A stretch of DNA of 34,767 nt from contig JAPPNM010000067.1 in NCBI GenBank assembly GCA_028873825.1, positions 1 through 34,767 of the forward strand. Direction: 5' to 3'. Source of the stretch: Gemmatimonadota bacterium. GTDB lineage: Bacteria; Gemmatimonadota; Gemmatimonadetes; Longimicrobiales; Gaopeijiaceae. Position 1 is the first letter of the stretch; the number at the start of each line of letters is the position of its first letter. Below the pieces are notes generated by a model. That model did not search any database and was not told where the DNA came from. It was given only the letters and a program-made list of their open reading frames with translations. Both the position numbers and the translations under genes were made by a program. Below, one piece after another: positions 1-7,093 of the stretch.

Positions 1-13
1 AGCGCAGCGATCC

Positions 14-64
14 AGCGCGGATGCGTCGCCGTTCGAATGCCGGGGGGATTTTGTCTACGGGCTG
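14..64 (-). repeat. Dispersed 51-bp repeat, copy 1 (left end of window)
   Basis: Read on the minus strand this element starts CAGCCCGTAGACAAAATCC and ends GACGCATCCGCGCT. It matches copy 3 (34717-34767) at 49 of 51 bases and copy 2 (9068-9118) at 47 of 51. Weaker similarity to the 13 bases after copy 2 continues to base 1 (10 of 13). It lies 35 bases downstream of the stop codon of the minus-strand gene ending at 100, in that gene's orientation. Its position at the window edge suggests that assembly broke inside it. Confidence 0.9.
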
Positions 65-99
65 CCCAGGCTAGGCTGGTCCGTCCCCGGGCTGCCGGC

Positions 100-540
100 T
101 CACGCGGCGTCGGATTCCTCCGCCTTCCTCCGGTTTTCGGCTTCCTTCGCCTTGAGCTGGTCACGGATCTGATAGATCACCGTGATTACCGACTTGGGGG
201 ACTTGGACTTGACCCCGCCTTGGATCAGCGCGTCCCTGATCTGGGGCGGGGTGTAGTTGTCCCCGTACATCTCGGTGAACTTGTGATAGGCATCCGTCGG
301 GCCGATGCCCTCGAAGGTGCCCTTGGCAACGTCCGGGTGTCCGGCACCCGCACTCCGGCGCTTCCGTTTCCGGCGCTTCGCCGGAGCCGGCGACCGAGGC
401 GGGGGCGCGTCCGCCGCGACGAGGCGTCCGAGTCCTTCGACCGCGGCCCGCAGCGCGCCGCCGCGCTGCTCGTGGGCCGCCAACTCCGCTTCGGCCTGCT
501 TCAGGGCCACTCTGTAATTCCGTCTCGCGTTTGCATCCAT
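100..540 (-). CDS. Small basic protein with C-terminal winged-helix-like domain
   Basis: 146 residues. The N-terminal 35 or so residues (MDANARRNYRVALKQAEAEL onward) look like a coiled coil. A lysine/arginine- and proline-rich linker follows (PAKRRKRKRR). The C-terminal 75 residues contain a helix-turn-helix-like stretch (YTPPQIRDALIQGG, then KSPKSVITVIYQIRDQL) that resembles small winged-helix domains of the HARE-HTH type; that family link is inferred from pattern only. The tail is charged and helical. The start is fixed by a strong Shine-Dalgarno (AAAGGAGATCAC) ending 8 bases before the ATG. DNA or RNA binding is likely and the target is unknown. It stands alone, 237 bases downstream of the copCD stop, and a dispersed repeat follows it. 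I do not recognise a named family. Confidence 0.75.
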   Translation of the reverse strand: MDANARRNYRVALKQAEAELAAHEQRGGALRAAVEGLGRLVAADAPPPRSPAPAKRRKRKRRSAGAGHPDVAKGTFEGIGPTDAYHKFTEMYGDNYTPPQIRDALIQGGVKSKSPKSVITVIYQIRDQLKAKEAENRRKAEESDAA

Positions 541-548
541 TCGACCGT

Positions 549-560
549 GTGATCTCCTTT
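549..560 (-). promoter_or_regulatory. Strong ribosome binding site
   Basis: Minus-strand AAAGGAGATCAC lies 8 bases before the ATG at 540. It is an unusually long match to the 16S anti-Shine-Dalgarno. It selects this ATG over longer upstream readings of the same frame. Confidence 0.75.
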
Positions 561-668
561 CATGTGGATCATTGGGGTTTCCGACCGAGCTTCGATCCGT
601 GCCGGGAAGCCGGTGCGTGCAACGAAAGCGGGAACGCAAAACATGCGGGGGAGCATTAGACTCCGCAA

Positions 669-717
669 GGGGGGGGGCGGATCCGCTTGGTACTCGCGGG
701 GGGGGTGCGGACCCGCT
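669..717. repeat. Imperfect G-tract direct repeats
   Basis: Two units about 30 bases apart each carry a run of 8-9 G followed by CGGATCCGCT or CGGACCCGCT. The first contains a perfect 10-base palindrome (677-686). They sit in the 237-base gap between the small winged-helix gene and copCD. I see no convincing promoter there. Confidence 0.5.
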
Positions 718-755
718 CTCCCGCACATAGTGCCAACAGTGGCTCCGGCCCGTTG

Positions 756-770
756 AAAAGCCGGCCGGCT
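756..770 (-). terminator. Weak terminator-like palindrome after copCD
   Basis: On the minus strand, 7 bases past the copCD stop, the perfect palindrome AGCCGGCCGGCT is followed directly by TTTT. The stem is short and the U-tract is only four bases, so this is a weak candidate. Confidence 0.3.
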
Positions 771-777
771 CTCCCGG

Positions 778-2154
778 TCAGCTCAATGGCTGGGCTACGA
801 GGTGCGAAGTGGCGGCCACGGCGGCCGCGCCCAGCGCCAGCTCGATCAACGCCGACCCCCGCAGGCGCCCCGGACGCGTGCTGTCCGCCAGAGCCGGGCT
901 CGCGAAACGCCAGTTGTAGAAGCCGAGCGCCAGGACCCCGGCCACGATCGCATCCTTGGCGAGAAGCGACCTTCCCCACTCCGTGGTCCACAGGTCGGAT
1001 GGGGATCCGATGTGGATCCAGACCTTGATCCCGCCGGTGACCAGCAGCAGCGCGACGGCCACCTGCGCCACCCGCGAGAACGCGCCGACCATGGCGGCCG
1101 GTCCGGGCGGGTGCGGCGCCTTCCGGCCGCCATTCCCGCGCAGGGCTGGAAGAGCGGCGCACAGCAGGCACAGAAGTCCCCCCACCCATCCTCCGGCGGC
1201 CACGACATGCAGGTACGTGGCGACGGCCGAGAGAGCGCGCGGGCTGTCCGACCACCCGTGCCCGGAGAGCACGGGCACCAACGGGAGCAGAAGCGCACCC
1301 AGAGCGGCGATCCTCCACCCTGCGGGGCGCGCTCCGCCCTTGGCCGCAACAAGGAGTCCTCCGGTTGCCAGCAGTGCGCCCGCGAGCTGCAGCCACCAGC
1401 CCGCGGCCCACGGCGTCCCCGCGACGACCGCGAACAGGTTGCCGAGCGGGTCGTCGGGAAAGAAGGCCGCCGCCCGGCGCAGGAGGCGGACGGGCAGAAG
1501 CGCCAGCAGCATCCCCGAACCCAGGCCGCCGACGAGCAACGCCCGGTGCTCGGCGGCGCAGACGGCCTTCCGGGAAGCGCCCGTCCGGGCGAACCGGCCG
1601 AGCACCAGGAACCGCAAGGTCACCGTGCCGAGAAGCCCCATGATCCCCACGTAGAGAGCGAACCGCTGGAATGCCCGTCCGAAGGGGAAGCCGGACTCGG
1701 AGCCGCCGCCGGCCGCCTGCATATCGCTCCCGGCGCCCGCATCGCCCTGCGGCACCGGCGTCTCCGCGAAGCGCAGGTCCACGTGGAAGTCGAATTCGCC
1801 GTGGATGCGGTGGCCGTCGGGCCCGGCGGTGGTCCACGTCACCGTGTACGCGCCCGTGCCCAGCCGTTCGCTCAGCGGCAGCACCAGCACGTCCGGGCGG
1901 TCGTCGGAGAGGTGGGCCAGCTTTCCGGCCGCCACCGCCGCCCCGTCGCCGCCGGCGCGCCACACCGCCGCGCTGCTGAGCCGGAGCAGAACCGCGGTCG
2001 TGTACGTCAGCGTGACAGCCGCAGGCGACGACTCGATTACGCCGTCAGCCTCCGGGTGCGACGCCCTGAGTTCGGTGTGAAGCCAGCCCCATCCTGCGGT
2101 CGCTGCGACGGCGAAGAGAGCGGCCGCGACTCCGTGCCGGCAGGACACCGGCAC
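778..2154 (-). CDS. CopC-CopD fusion, copper resistance/uptake protein
   Basis: 458 residues. A hydrophobic leader (about residues 8-25) precedes a CopC-like beta domain (about 26-130): HTELRASHPEADG corresponds to the mature CopC N-terminus with its metal-binding His, and PDGHRIHG supplies the Asp113 and His115 pair typical of the Cu(II) site. From about 155 onward there are roughly eight hydrophobic segments of CopD type (for example VATYLHVVAAGGWVGGLLCL). CopC binds copper in the periplasm and CopD moves it across the inner membrane, according to the families. The GTG start at 2154 is chosen because it gives a short leader; a second GTG is at 2148 and no clear ribosome site is visible. It is 53 bases downstream of the aminotransferase gene and probably co-transcribed with it. 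Confidence 0.85.
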   Translation of the reverse strand: MPVSCRHGVAAALFAVAATAGWGWLHTELRASHPEADGVIESSPAAVTLTYTTAVLLRLSSAAVWRAGGDGAAVAAGKLAHLSDDRPDVLVLPLSERLGTGAYTVTWTTAGPDGHRIHGEFDFHVDLRFAETPVPQGDAGAGSDMQAAGGGSESGFPFGRAFQRFALYVGIMGLLGTVTLRFLVLGRFARTGASRKAVCAAEHRALLVGGLGSGMLLALLPVRLLRRAAAFFPDDPLGNLFAVVAGTPWAAGWWLQLAGALLATGGLLVAAKGGARPAGWRIAALGALLLPLVPVLSGHGWSDSPRALSAVATYLHVVAAGGWVGGLLCLLCAALPALRGNGGRKAPHPPGPAAMVGAFSRVAQVAVALLLVTGGIKVWIHIGSPSDLWTTEWGRSLLAKDAIVAGVLALGFYNWRFASPALADSTRPGRLRGSALIELALGAAAVAATSHLVAQPLS

Positions 2155-2207
2155 CGAAAGCCCGCGGGCGAGCCGGGGCTCGCGCGCCCGGCGGTGCCGC
2201 CTGCGGA

Positions 2208-3542
2208 CTACGCCTCGGGCAACCCGTTCGCGATCGCCCACTCCATCGCCTCGCAGAAGCGGTCCACCTCTTCCAGCGTCGTGTACACGCTCGGCGAGAT
2301 CCGGATCCCGCTGCACTCCTCGTGGCCGACCGGAGTCGTGATGATCCGGTGGGCGTTCCACAACCAGGTGCTCGTCGCCCCCGGGTCGAATCCCTCGACG
2401 TGGACGTTGCCGATCCCGCAGGCGAAGCCGGGACGCCGGCTCGTGTTCAGGCTCACCCGGTCGTTCTCCAGCAGACGATCCGCCCAGCGGTCGCGCAGGT
2501 ACACCAGGCGGGCGGCCTTGCGTTCGGCGCCGATCCCCTGGTGGAAGGTGAGAGCCTCGCCGATGGCCAGGTGGTTGGCGGCGGGGTGGGTGCCGATCTC
2601 CTCGTACTTGCGTATGTCCCCGTCCATGAGGTCGGGGGCCGCCATGAGCGGCCAGATTCCGGGGATCTTCTCGCGGCGCACGTAGAGCAGTCCCGTGCCG
2701 TGGGGGGCGAAGAGCCACTTGTGAAGGCTGGTGGAATAGTTGTCGCAGTCGAGGTCGCTCAGCCTGAAGGGGAAGTGGGCCAGAGCGTGCGCGCCGTCAA
2801 CGATGACCGGGATGTCGTGGCGCCGCGCCATCCGCACGATTTCCCGCACGGGCAGGATCTGGCCCGTCAGGTTGATCATGTGGCACATGAGGATCAGGCG
2901 CGTGCGGGGCGTGACGGCCTCCTCGAACCGCCGCACCACTTCGGCGGGATCCTCGGCCGGCACGGGGATCCTGATCTGCCTCATCACGATCCCCTCGCGG
3001 CGCTCCCGCTGCCGGAAGGTGGTGAGCATGCGGCCGTAGTCCTGGGTGGTCGTGAGCACTTCGTCGCCAAATCCGAGGTCGTAGCCGAACTGGCAGGTCT
3101 GCAGCCCCTCCGAGGCGTTGCGCGTGAAGGCCACCTCCTCCGCGTCCACGCCCCACTCCCGCGCCATGCGGGCGCGGACTCCCTCGCGCTGGGGTTCCAG
3201 GATCCTCCACATTGTGTAGGTGGGAGCCTTGTTGGAGTAGTCCAGGTGACGCTTCATGGCCTCCTGAACGAAGGAGGGCGAGGGACTTACGCCGCCGTTG
3301 TTCAGGTTTACCAGCGTGCGGTCGACGGTGAAGGCGCGGGCGACCTCGGCCCAGAACCTCTCGTCCGCGGCGGTTTCGGAGGGCGATCCCGGGTGGCCGG
3401 CGAGGTCCCGGGCGATGTCTGCGGCGCGACCGTTGAAGGCCGGGAGCCGGGAGGCGCCGAGAACGGCGGCCGCCGAGCCGAGGAAGTCGCGCCGGTTCGG
3501 GGATCGCCGGCTTCCGCTACGTCCTGGTATGACCTTGCGCAT
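2208..3542 (-). CDS. Tat-exported aminotransferase class V (isopenicillin N epimerase-like)
   Basis: 444 residues. The N-terminus has a twin-arginine signal (NRRDFLGSAAAVLGAS, residues 17-32). The rest is a PLP fold type I domain of the class V family: VIVDGAHALAH carries the pyridine-nitrogen Asp249, and STSLHKWLFAPHGTG carries the Schiff-base Lys275. Similar Tat-leader proteins are annotated as isopenicillin N epimerase-like or cysteine desulfurase-like. The substrate cannot be told from sequence, and there is no beta-lactam gene nearby. The ATG is preceded by CCGGAG at a good distance. The arginine pair implies that the folded, cofactor-loaded enzyme acts in the periplasm. It is the first gene of a minus-strand unit with copCD. 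Confidence 0.85.
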   Translation of the reverse strand: MRKVIPGRSGSRRSPNRRDFLGSAAAVLGASRLPAFNGRAADIARDLAGHPGSPSETAADERFWAEVARAFTVDRTLVNLNNGGVSPSPSFVQEAMKRHLDYSNKAPTYTMWRILEPQREGVRARMAREWGVDAEEVAFTRNASEGLQTCQFGYDLGFGDEVLTTTQDYGRMLTTFRQRERREGIVMRQIRIPVPAEDPAEVVRRFEEAVTPRTRLILMCHMINLTGQILPVREIVRMARRHDIPVIVDGAHALAHFPFRLSDLDCDNYSTSLHKWLFAPHGTGLLYVRREKIPGIWPLMAAPDLMDGDIRKYEEIGTHPAANHLAIGEALTFHQGIGAERKAARLVYLRDRWADRLLENDRVSLNTSRRPGFACGIGNVHVEGFDPGATSTWLWNAHRIITTPVGHEECSGIRISPSVYTTLEEVDRFCEAMEWAIANGLPEA

Positions 3543-3871
3543 CGTGTGCTCCGGTATGGGATATGCGGCCTGGGCGCGGACGACTTTTTTCCCGGCCGGC
3601 CGGCGCGGCAACCGGGACGAACGGGGTGCGTCACTTGCGGGCCCTGATCCCGCATCGTAGCACCCGCGCCAACGGGCGGGCAAGCCGCCGGGACCGCCGG
3701 GGACTCCCCCTCGGGGCCGCCGGGGACTCCCCCTCGGGACCGGCCTGCCACAGTTTACGAGTCCGCGGACGAACTATCCGCGCGAGCACCGCTCGCACGC
3801 CGACGGAGGTTCCTCCGCGGGCGCCCGGCGCGACCCCGTGCCGCCGCCAACTCCAAAGGGAATCCCGTCCA
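3543..3871. other. Divergent intergenic region, 329 bp
   Basis: This is the gap between the aminotransferase gene (minus) and rnz (plus), and it should hold both promoters. I see no clean -35/-10 pair on either strand. Visible structure: a 23-base tandem duplication at 3692-3737, a perfect 10-base palindrome GTCCGCGGAC at 3761-3770, and a CCGGCCGGCCGG block near 3594 beside a run of six T. Confidence 0.6.
3692..3737. repeat. 23-bp tandem duplication
   Basis: Two adjacent 23-base units share CCGCCGGGGACTCCCCCTCG and differ at one base (3693 A versus 3716 G). They lie 135 bases upstream of rnz and 150 bases upstream of the aminotransferase gene. Confidence 0.85.
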
Positions 3872-4783
3872 ATGATCCGAGTCCGTTTTCTCGGCACCGC
3901 CGCCGCCCTGCCGACCGTGCGCCGGAACGTGTCGGGGATCGCCGTCCAGCGGGAGGGGCGGTCGTTGCTTTGGGACTGCGGCGAGGGGACGCAGCGCCAG
4001 ATCATGCGCTACGGGACCGGATTCTCCTTCGACCACATCTTCATCACGCACGCGCACGCCGACCATTTGCTCGGCCTGCCCGGCCTCCTCAGGACGATGG
4101 GACTGCAGGGCCGGCGGCAGGGGATGACGGTATACGGTCCCGCCGGCACTGAAGCGACGCTGCGCGCGGCGGTGCGTCTCGGCGCGGTGCGTCAGGCCTT
4201 TCCCGTCGAGATACGGGGTCTGCCACCCGGCGGGAGGGTGGATTTCGCCGGGTGGGCCGTACACGCCTTCCGTGCCGACCACGGCGTGCCGGCGCTCGGG
4301 TACGCCCTGGTCGAGGAGGCCCGGCCGGGCCGCTTCGATGTGGAGACGGCCCGCCGACTGGGCGTTCCCGAAGGCCCCCTCTTCGGCCGCCTGCACCGGG
4401 GCGAGTCCATCGCGGTCGAGGGGAGGATCGTCTCGCCGGACGACGTGGTGGGGCCGCCGCGCCCGGGGCGGCGAGTGGTATACGGCGGCGACTCGCGGCC
4501 CACCCGCGAAGCCGTCGAGATGGCGATGGGCGCGGACCTGCTCATCCACGAAGCCACATTCGGCGCCGACGAGGAGAAGCGGGCCCGGGAGACCCGCCAC
4601 TCCACCGCCGCCGAAGCGGCCCGGGTGGCGGCGAGGGCCGGCGTGCGGGAGCTCCTGCTGACCCACGTCTCCGCCCGCTACTCCGAAACGCCCGTTCGGC
4701 TCGAGGAGCAGGCGAAGGCGGTCTTCCCGGCTTCCAGGGTCGCGCGGGACGGCCTCGAAGTGGAGATCGGCTACCGTGGCTGA
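3872..4783 (+). CDS. rnz: Ribonuclease Z (tRNA 3' processing endonuclease)
   Basis: 303 residues, normal for bacterial RNase Z. It is a metallo-beta-lactamase fold protein with the signature HxHxDH (HAHADH, His60/His62/Asp64/His65), an early FLGTAAALPT strand, the RADHGVPALGY motif, GGDSRPT, HEATF and a C-terminal THVSARY. These provide the two-zinc site that cleaves tRNA precursors 3' of the discriminator base. The ATG at 3872 gives the canonical MIRVRFLGT start; AAAGGG lies 11 bases upstream. Its end overlaps the GTG of the next gene by 8 bases, so the two are translationally coupled. Confidence 0.95.
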   Translation: MIRVRFLGTAAALPTVRRNVSGIAVQREGRSLLWDCGEGTQRQIMRYGTGFSFDHIFITHAHADHLLGLPGLLRTMGLQGRRQGMTVYGPAGTEATLRAAVRLGAVRQAFPVEIRGLPPGGRVDFAGWAVHAFRADHGVPALGYALVEEARPGRFDVETARRLGVPEGPLFGRLHRGESIAVEGRIVSPDDVVGPPRPGRRVVYGGDSRPTREAVEMAMGADLLIHEATFGADEEKRARETRHSTAAEAARVAARAGVRELLLTHVSARYSETPVRLEEQAKAVFPASRVARDGLEVEIGYRG

Positions 4784-6884
4784 GCCCGGAGAGATCGTGA
4801 GATCGGGGGCGACGGCGGGCGGCGGCCGGGAGTTGAGCGTCCGTGTTCCCGGAGACAAGTCGATCACCCAGCGGGCCCTCGTCCTGGGGGCCCTTGCGGA
4901 AGGCGAGAGCCGCATCGGAGGGGCGCTCCGGGGCGCGGATCCGCTGGCTACCGGACGGGCGCTGGCCGCCCTGGGCGTTCAGATCACCGGTCTGGAAGGG
5001 TCGGCGGACGACGATCTGCGGATCCGGGGGCGGGGACTTCGGGGCTGGCGGCAACCGAACGCGGTGCTCGACCTGGGAAACAGCGGAACCGGCGCGCGAC
5101 TCCTGGCCGGCGCCCTGGCCCCGCAGCCGCTCGATGCCGTGCTCGCGGGCGACAAGTCGCTTTCGGCACGTCCGATGGAGAGGATTGCCGCGCCCCTGAG
5201 GCGGATGGGGGCGGGGATCGAGTATCCCGAGCTCCCGGGCCGCCTGCCGATGAGGATCGGGGGGGCTCCGCTGACTCCGTTGCGCCACGAAAGCGCGGTG
5301 TCGAGCGCGCAGGTGAAGGGCGCGGTGCTGCTGGCCGGGGTGGGAGCGGAGGTGGCGGTGGAGGTGAGCGAGCCGAGGCGGTCGCGGGACCACAGCGAGC
5401 GGATGCTCGAGTCGATGGGGGTGGAGGTCGTCGAGAGGGCGGTCGCGGGGCGCTGGAGCGTCCGGGTTCCGGCGCCCCCCCCGCGTCTGGCGCCGCTGGA
5501 CATGAGGGTCCCGGGGGACTTCTCCTCGGCTGCGTTCCTGCTGGTGTGGGCCGCGCTGGCCGGCGGGCGGGATGCGCTCACGGTGCGCGCGGTGGGGCTG
5601 AACGGGACGCGGACGGGCCTCCTGTCCGTGCTGGCCCGCATGGGGGTGGCGGTGGAGGTAGTGCCGCGCGAGACCGCGGGGGGTGAGCCTGTGGGCGACC
5701 TGCGGGTGGATGCGTTGGCGGGTCCGCCGCAGGCGGTGGAGGTCGGGGGCGATGAGATTCCGGCGATGATCGACGAGGTGCCGGTTCTGGCCGTTCTGGC
5801 CGCCCGGGCCGAGGGCGTCACGCGAATCGCGGGAGCTCGCGAGCTCAGGGTGAAGGAATCGGACCGCCTAGCGGCGCTGGCCGTCACCCTGAGGCGGATC
5901 GGCGTGGCGGTGGAGGAGCTGCCGGACGGGCTGGAGATCGAAGGCACGCGCGACCGGCTCTCCGGAGTCGCCGAGTGCTTCCGCGACCACCGCATCGCCA
6001 TGGCCTTCGGCGTATTGGGCGCCACTCCCGGGTGCGATGTCCGGGTGGACGATCCGGGGACGTCCGACGTGAGCTTCCCGGGCTTCTGGAAGCTGCTGGC
6101 CAGCTTGAGGCGTCGGAGCGAGACCGCCCGCGGCGGGCGGGCGGCGGCCGCGAATTCCGGTTCCGCGCCCGAAGGTGACGGTGCGGCCCCCGGCCGGGGC
6201 TGCCTGGTGGTCGCCATCGACGGGTCCGCCGGCTCGGGCAAGTCCACCACCGCCGCCGCCGTCGCCGCTCGTCTGGGATTCCGCCACCTGGACTCGGGCG
6301 CGATCTACCGGGCCGTCACCCTGGGACTCCTGGAGGTGCGGCCGGGGGACGCGGCGCCGCACCGGGTCACGCCGGCCGAGTTGGCGGCCCTGGCGATCGA
6401 CTTGAAGTGGCTAGGCGGACGCGCCGAGGTGTGGGCGCTAGGTGACCGGATACGCGACGAGGATCTGCGGAGCGAACGGGTCACGGCCCTGGTATCGCGG
6501 GTTTCGGCCATTCCGGCAGTGCGAGCCTGCCTTCTGGATCTGCAGCGCTCCGCCGCGGCGGGGCCCGGCCTCGTTGCCGAGGGTCGGGACATGGGCTCGG
6601 TGGTGTTCCCCAAGGCGGAGGTGAAGGTCTATCTGGACGCCGATCCCCGGGAGCGGGCGCGCAGACGCATCCTGCAGCGCGGTACGCGGTCGCCGGGTCC
6701 CGCCGAGATAGAGACGGAGGCCGCCCGGCTCGGGCGGCGCGACGAACGCGACTCCTCCCGCTCCGTGGCGCCGATGCGCCGTGCGGAGGACGCGGTCGTC
6801 ATCGACACGACCGGTCTTGACCCGGCCGAGCAGATCGACCGGATCGTGCGGCTGGCGCGAGACGCCCGGCGAGCATCCCGTTGA
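4776..6884 (+). CDS. aroA-cmk: Fused EPSP synthase (AroA) / cytidylate kinase (Cmk)
   Basis: 702 residues. Residues about 18-448 are 3-phosphoshikimate 1-carboxyvinyltransferase: PGDKSITQRALVLGAL, LGNSGTGARLL, SSAQVKGAVLLAG, RSRDHSERML, DEIPAMIDEVPVLAV, ELRVKESDRL and DHRIAMAFG are all present. RDHSE, GDKS, SAQVK and NGTR match the four class II EPSP synthase signatures. After a 25-residue Ala/Gly/Pro linker, residues about 474-700 are CMP kinase: AIDGSAGSGKSTT (P-loop), HLDSGAIYRAV, AEGRDMGSVVFP and RDERDSSRSVAPM. One chain thus serves chorismate synthesis and pyrimidine nucleotide supply. The GTG start overlaps rnz. rpsA follows, as downstream of cmk in many bacteria. No frameshift is seen at the junction. 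Confidence 0.95.
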   Translation: MAEPGEIVRSGATAGGGRELSVRVPGDKSITQRALVLGALAEGESRIGGALRGADPLATGRALAALGVQITGLEGSADDDLRIRGRGLRGWRQPNAVLDLGNSGTGARLLAGALAPQPLDAVLAGDKSLSARPMERIAAPLRRMGAGIEYPELPGRLPMRIGGAPLTPLRHESAVSSAQVKGAVLLAGVGAEVAVEVSEPRRSRDHSERMLESMGVEVVERAVAGRWSVRVPAPPPRLAPLDMRVPGDFSSAAFLLVWAALAGGRDALTVRAVGLNGTRTGLLSVLARMGVAVEVVPRETAGGEPVGDLRVDALAGPPQAVEVGGDEIPAMIDEVPVLAVLAARAEGVTRIAGARELRVKESDRLAALAVTLRRIGVAVEELPDGLEIEGTRDRLSGVAECFRDHRIAMAFGVLGATPGCDVRVDDPGTSDVSFPGFWKLLASLRRRSETARGGRAAAANSGSAPEGDGAAPGRGCLVVAIDGSAGSGKSTTAAAVAARLGFRHLDSGAIYRAVTLGLLEVRPGDAAPHRVTPAELAALAIDLKWLGGRAEVWALGDRIRDEDLRSERVTALVSRVSAIPAVRACLLDLQRSAAAGPGLVAEGRDMGSVVFPKAEVKVYLDADPRERARRRILQRGTRSPGPAEIETEAARLGRRDERDSSRSVAPMRRAEDAVVIDTTGLDPAEQIDRIVRLARDARRASR

Positions 6885-6907
6885 TTTCGGATTTCCGCTA
6901 CTATTAG
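6881..6907 (+). promoter_or_regulatory. Possible rpsA promoter
   Basis: The segment straddling the aroA-cmk stop is unusually AT-rich. TTGATT (6881-6886) and TATTAG (6902-6907) are 15 bases apart, shorter than the optimum. This is a candidate only. Confidence 0.3.
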
Positions 6908-6921
6908 TGACTGTGCCAGAC

Positions 6922-6950
6922 GGGACGCCGGTCGCGCGGCCGGCGCTCCC
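6922..6950 (+). promoter_or_regulatory. Hairpin in the rpsA leader
   Basis: GGGA-CGCCGG, an 8-base loop, then CCGGCG-C-TCCC form a 10-pair stem with one bulged C. It lies about 145 bases upstream of rpsA with no T-run after it, so it is not a classical terminator. S1 represses its own mRNA through leader structure in E. coli; a similar role here is inference. Confidence 0.4.
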
Positions 6951-7093
6951 CGATGTTCGCTACGCCAACGTAGAAGACGACAGAAGTGGCTCCGGGCCCC
7001 GCGGGTCGGGTCAGTGAGCCCCGGAACATTCATTCAACCCGGCTCGCCCGCGATCTCCCGCCCAGCCGGAGCGATACCCGGAGCGCTAGCTGC

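Noticed and set aside
656-1963. Long Arg/Gly/Pro-rich open frames opposite or shifted from real genes, here and throughout.
   Set aside because: They are shadows caused by high GC; they lack domains and overlap well-supported genes.
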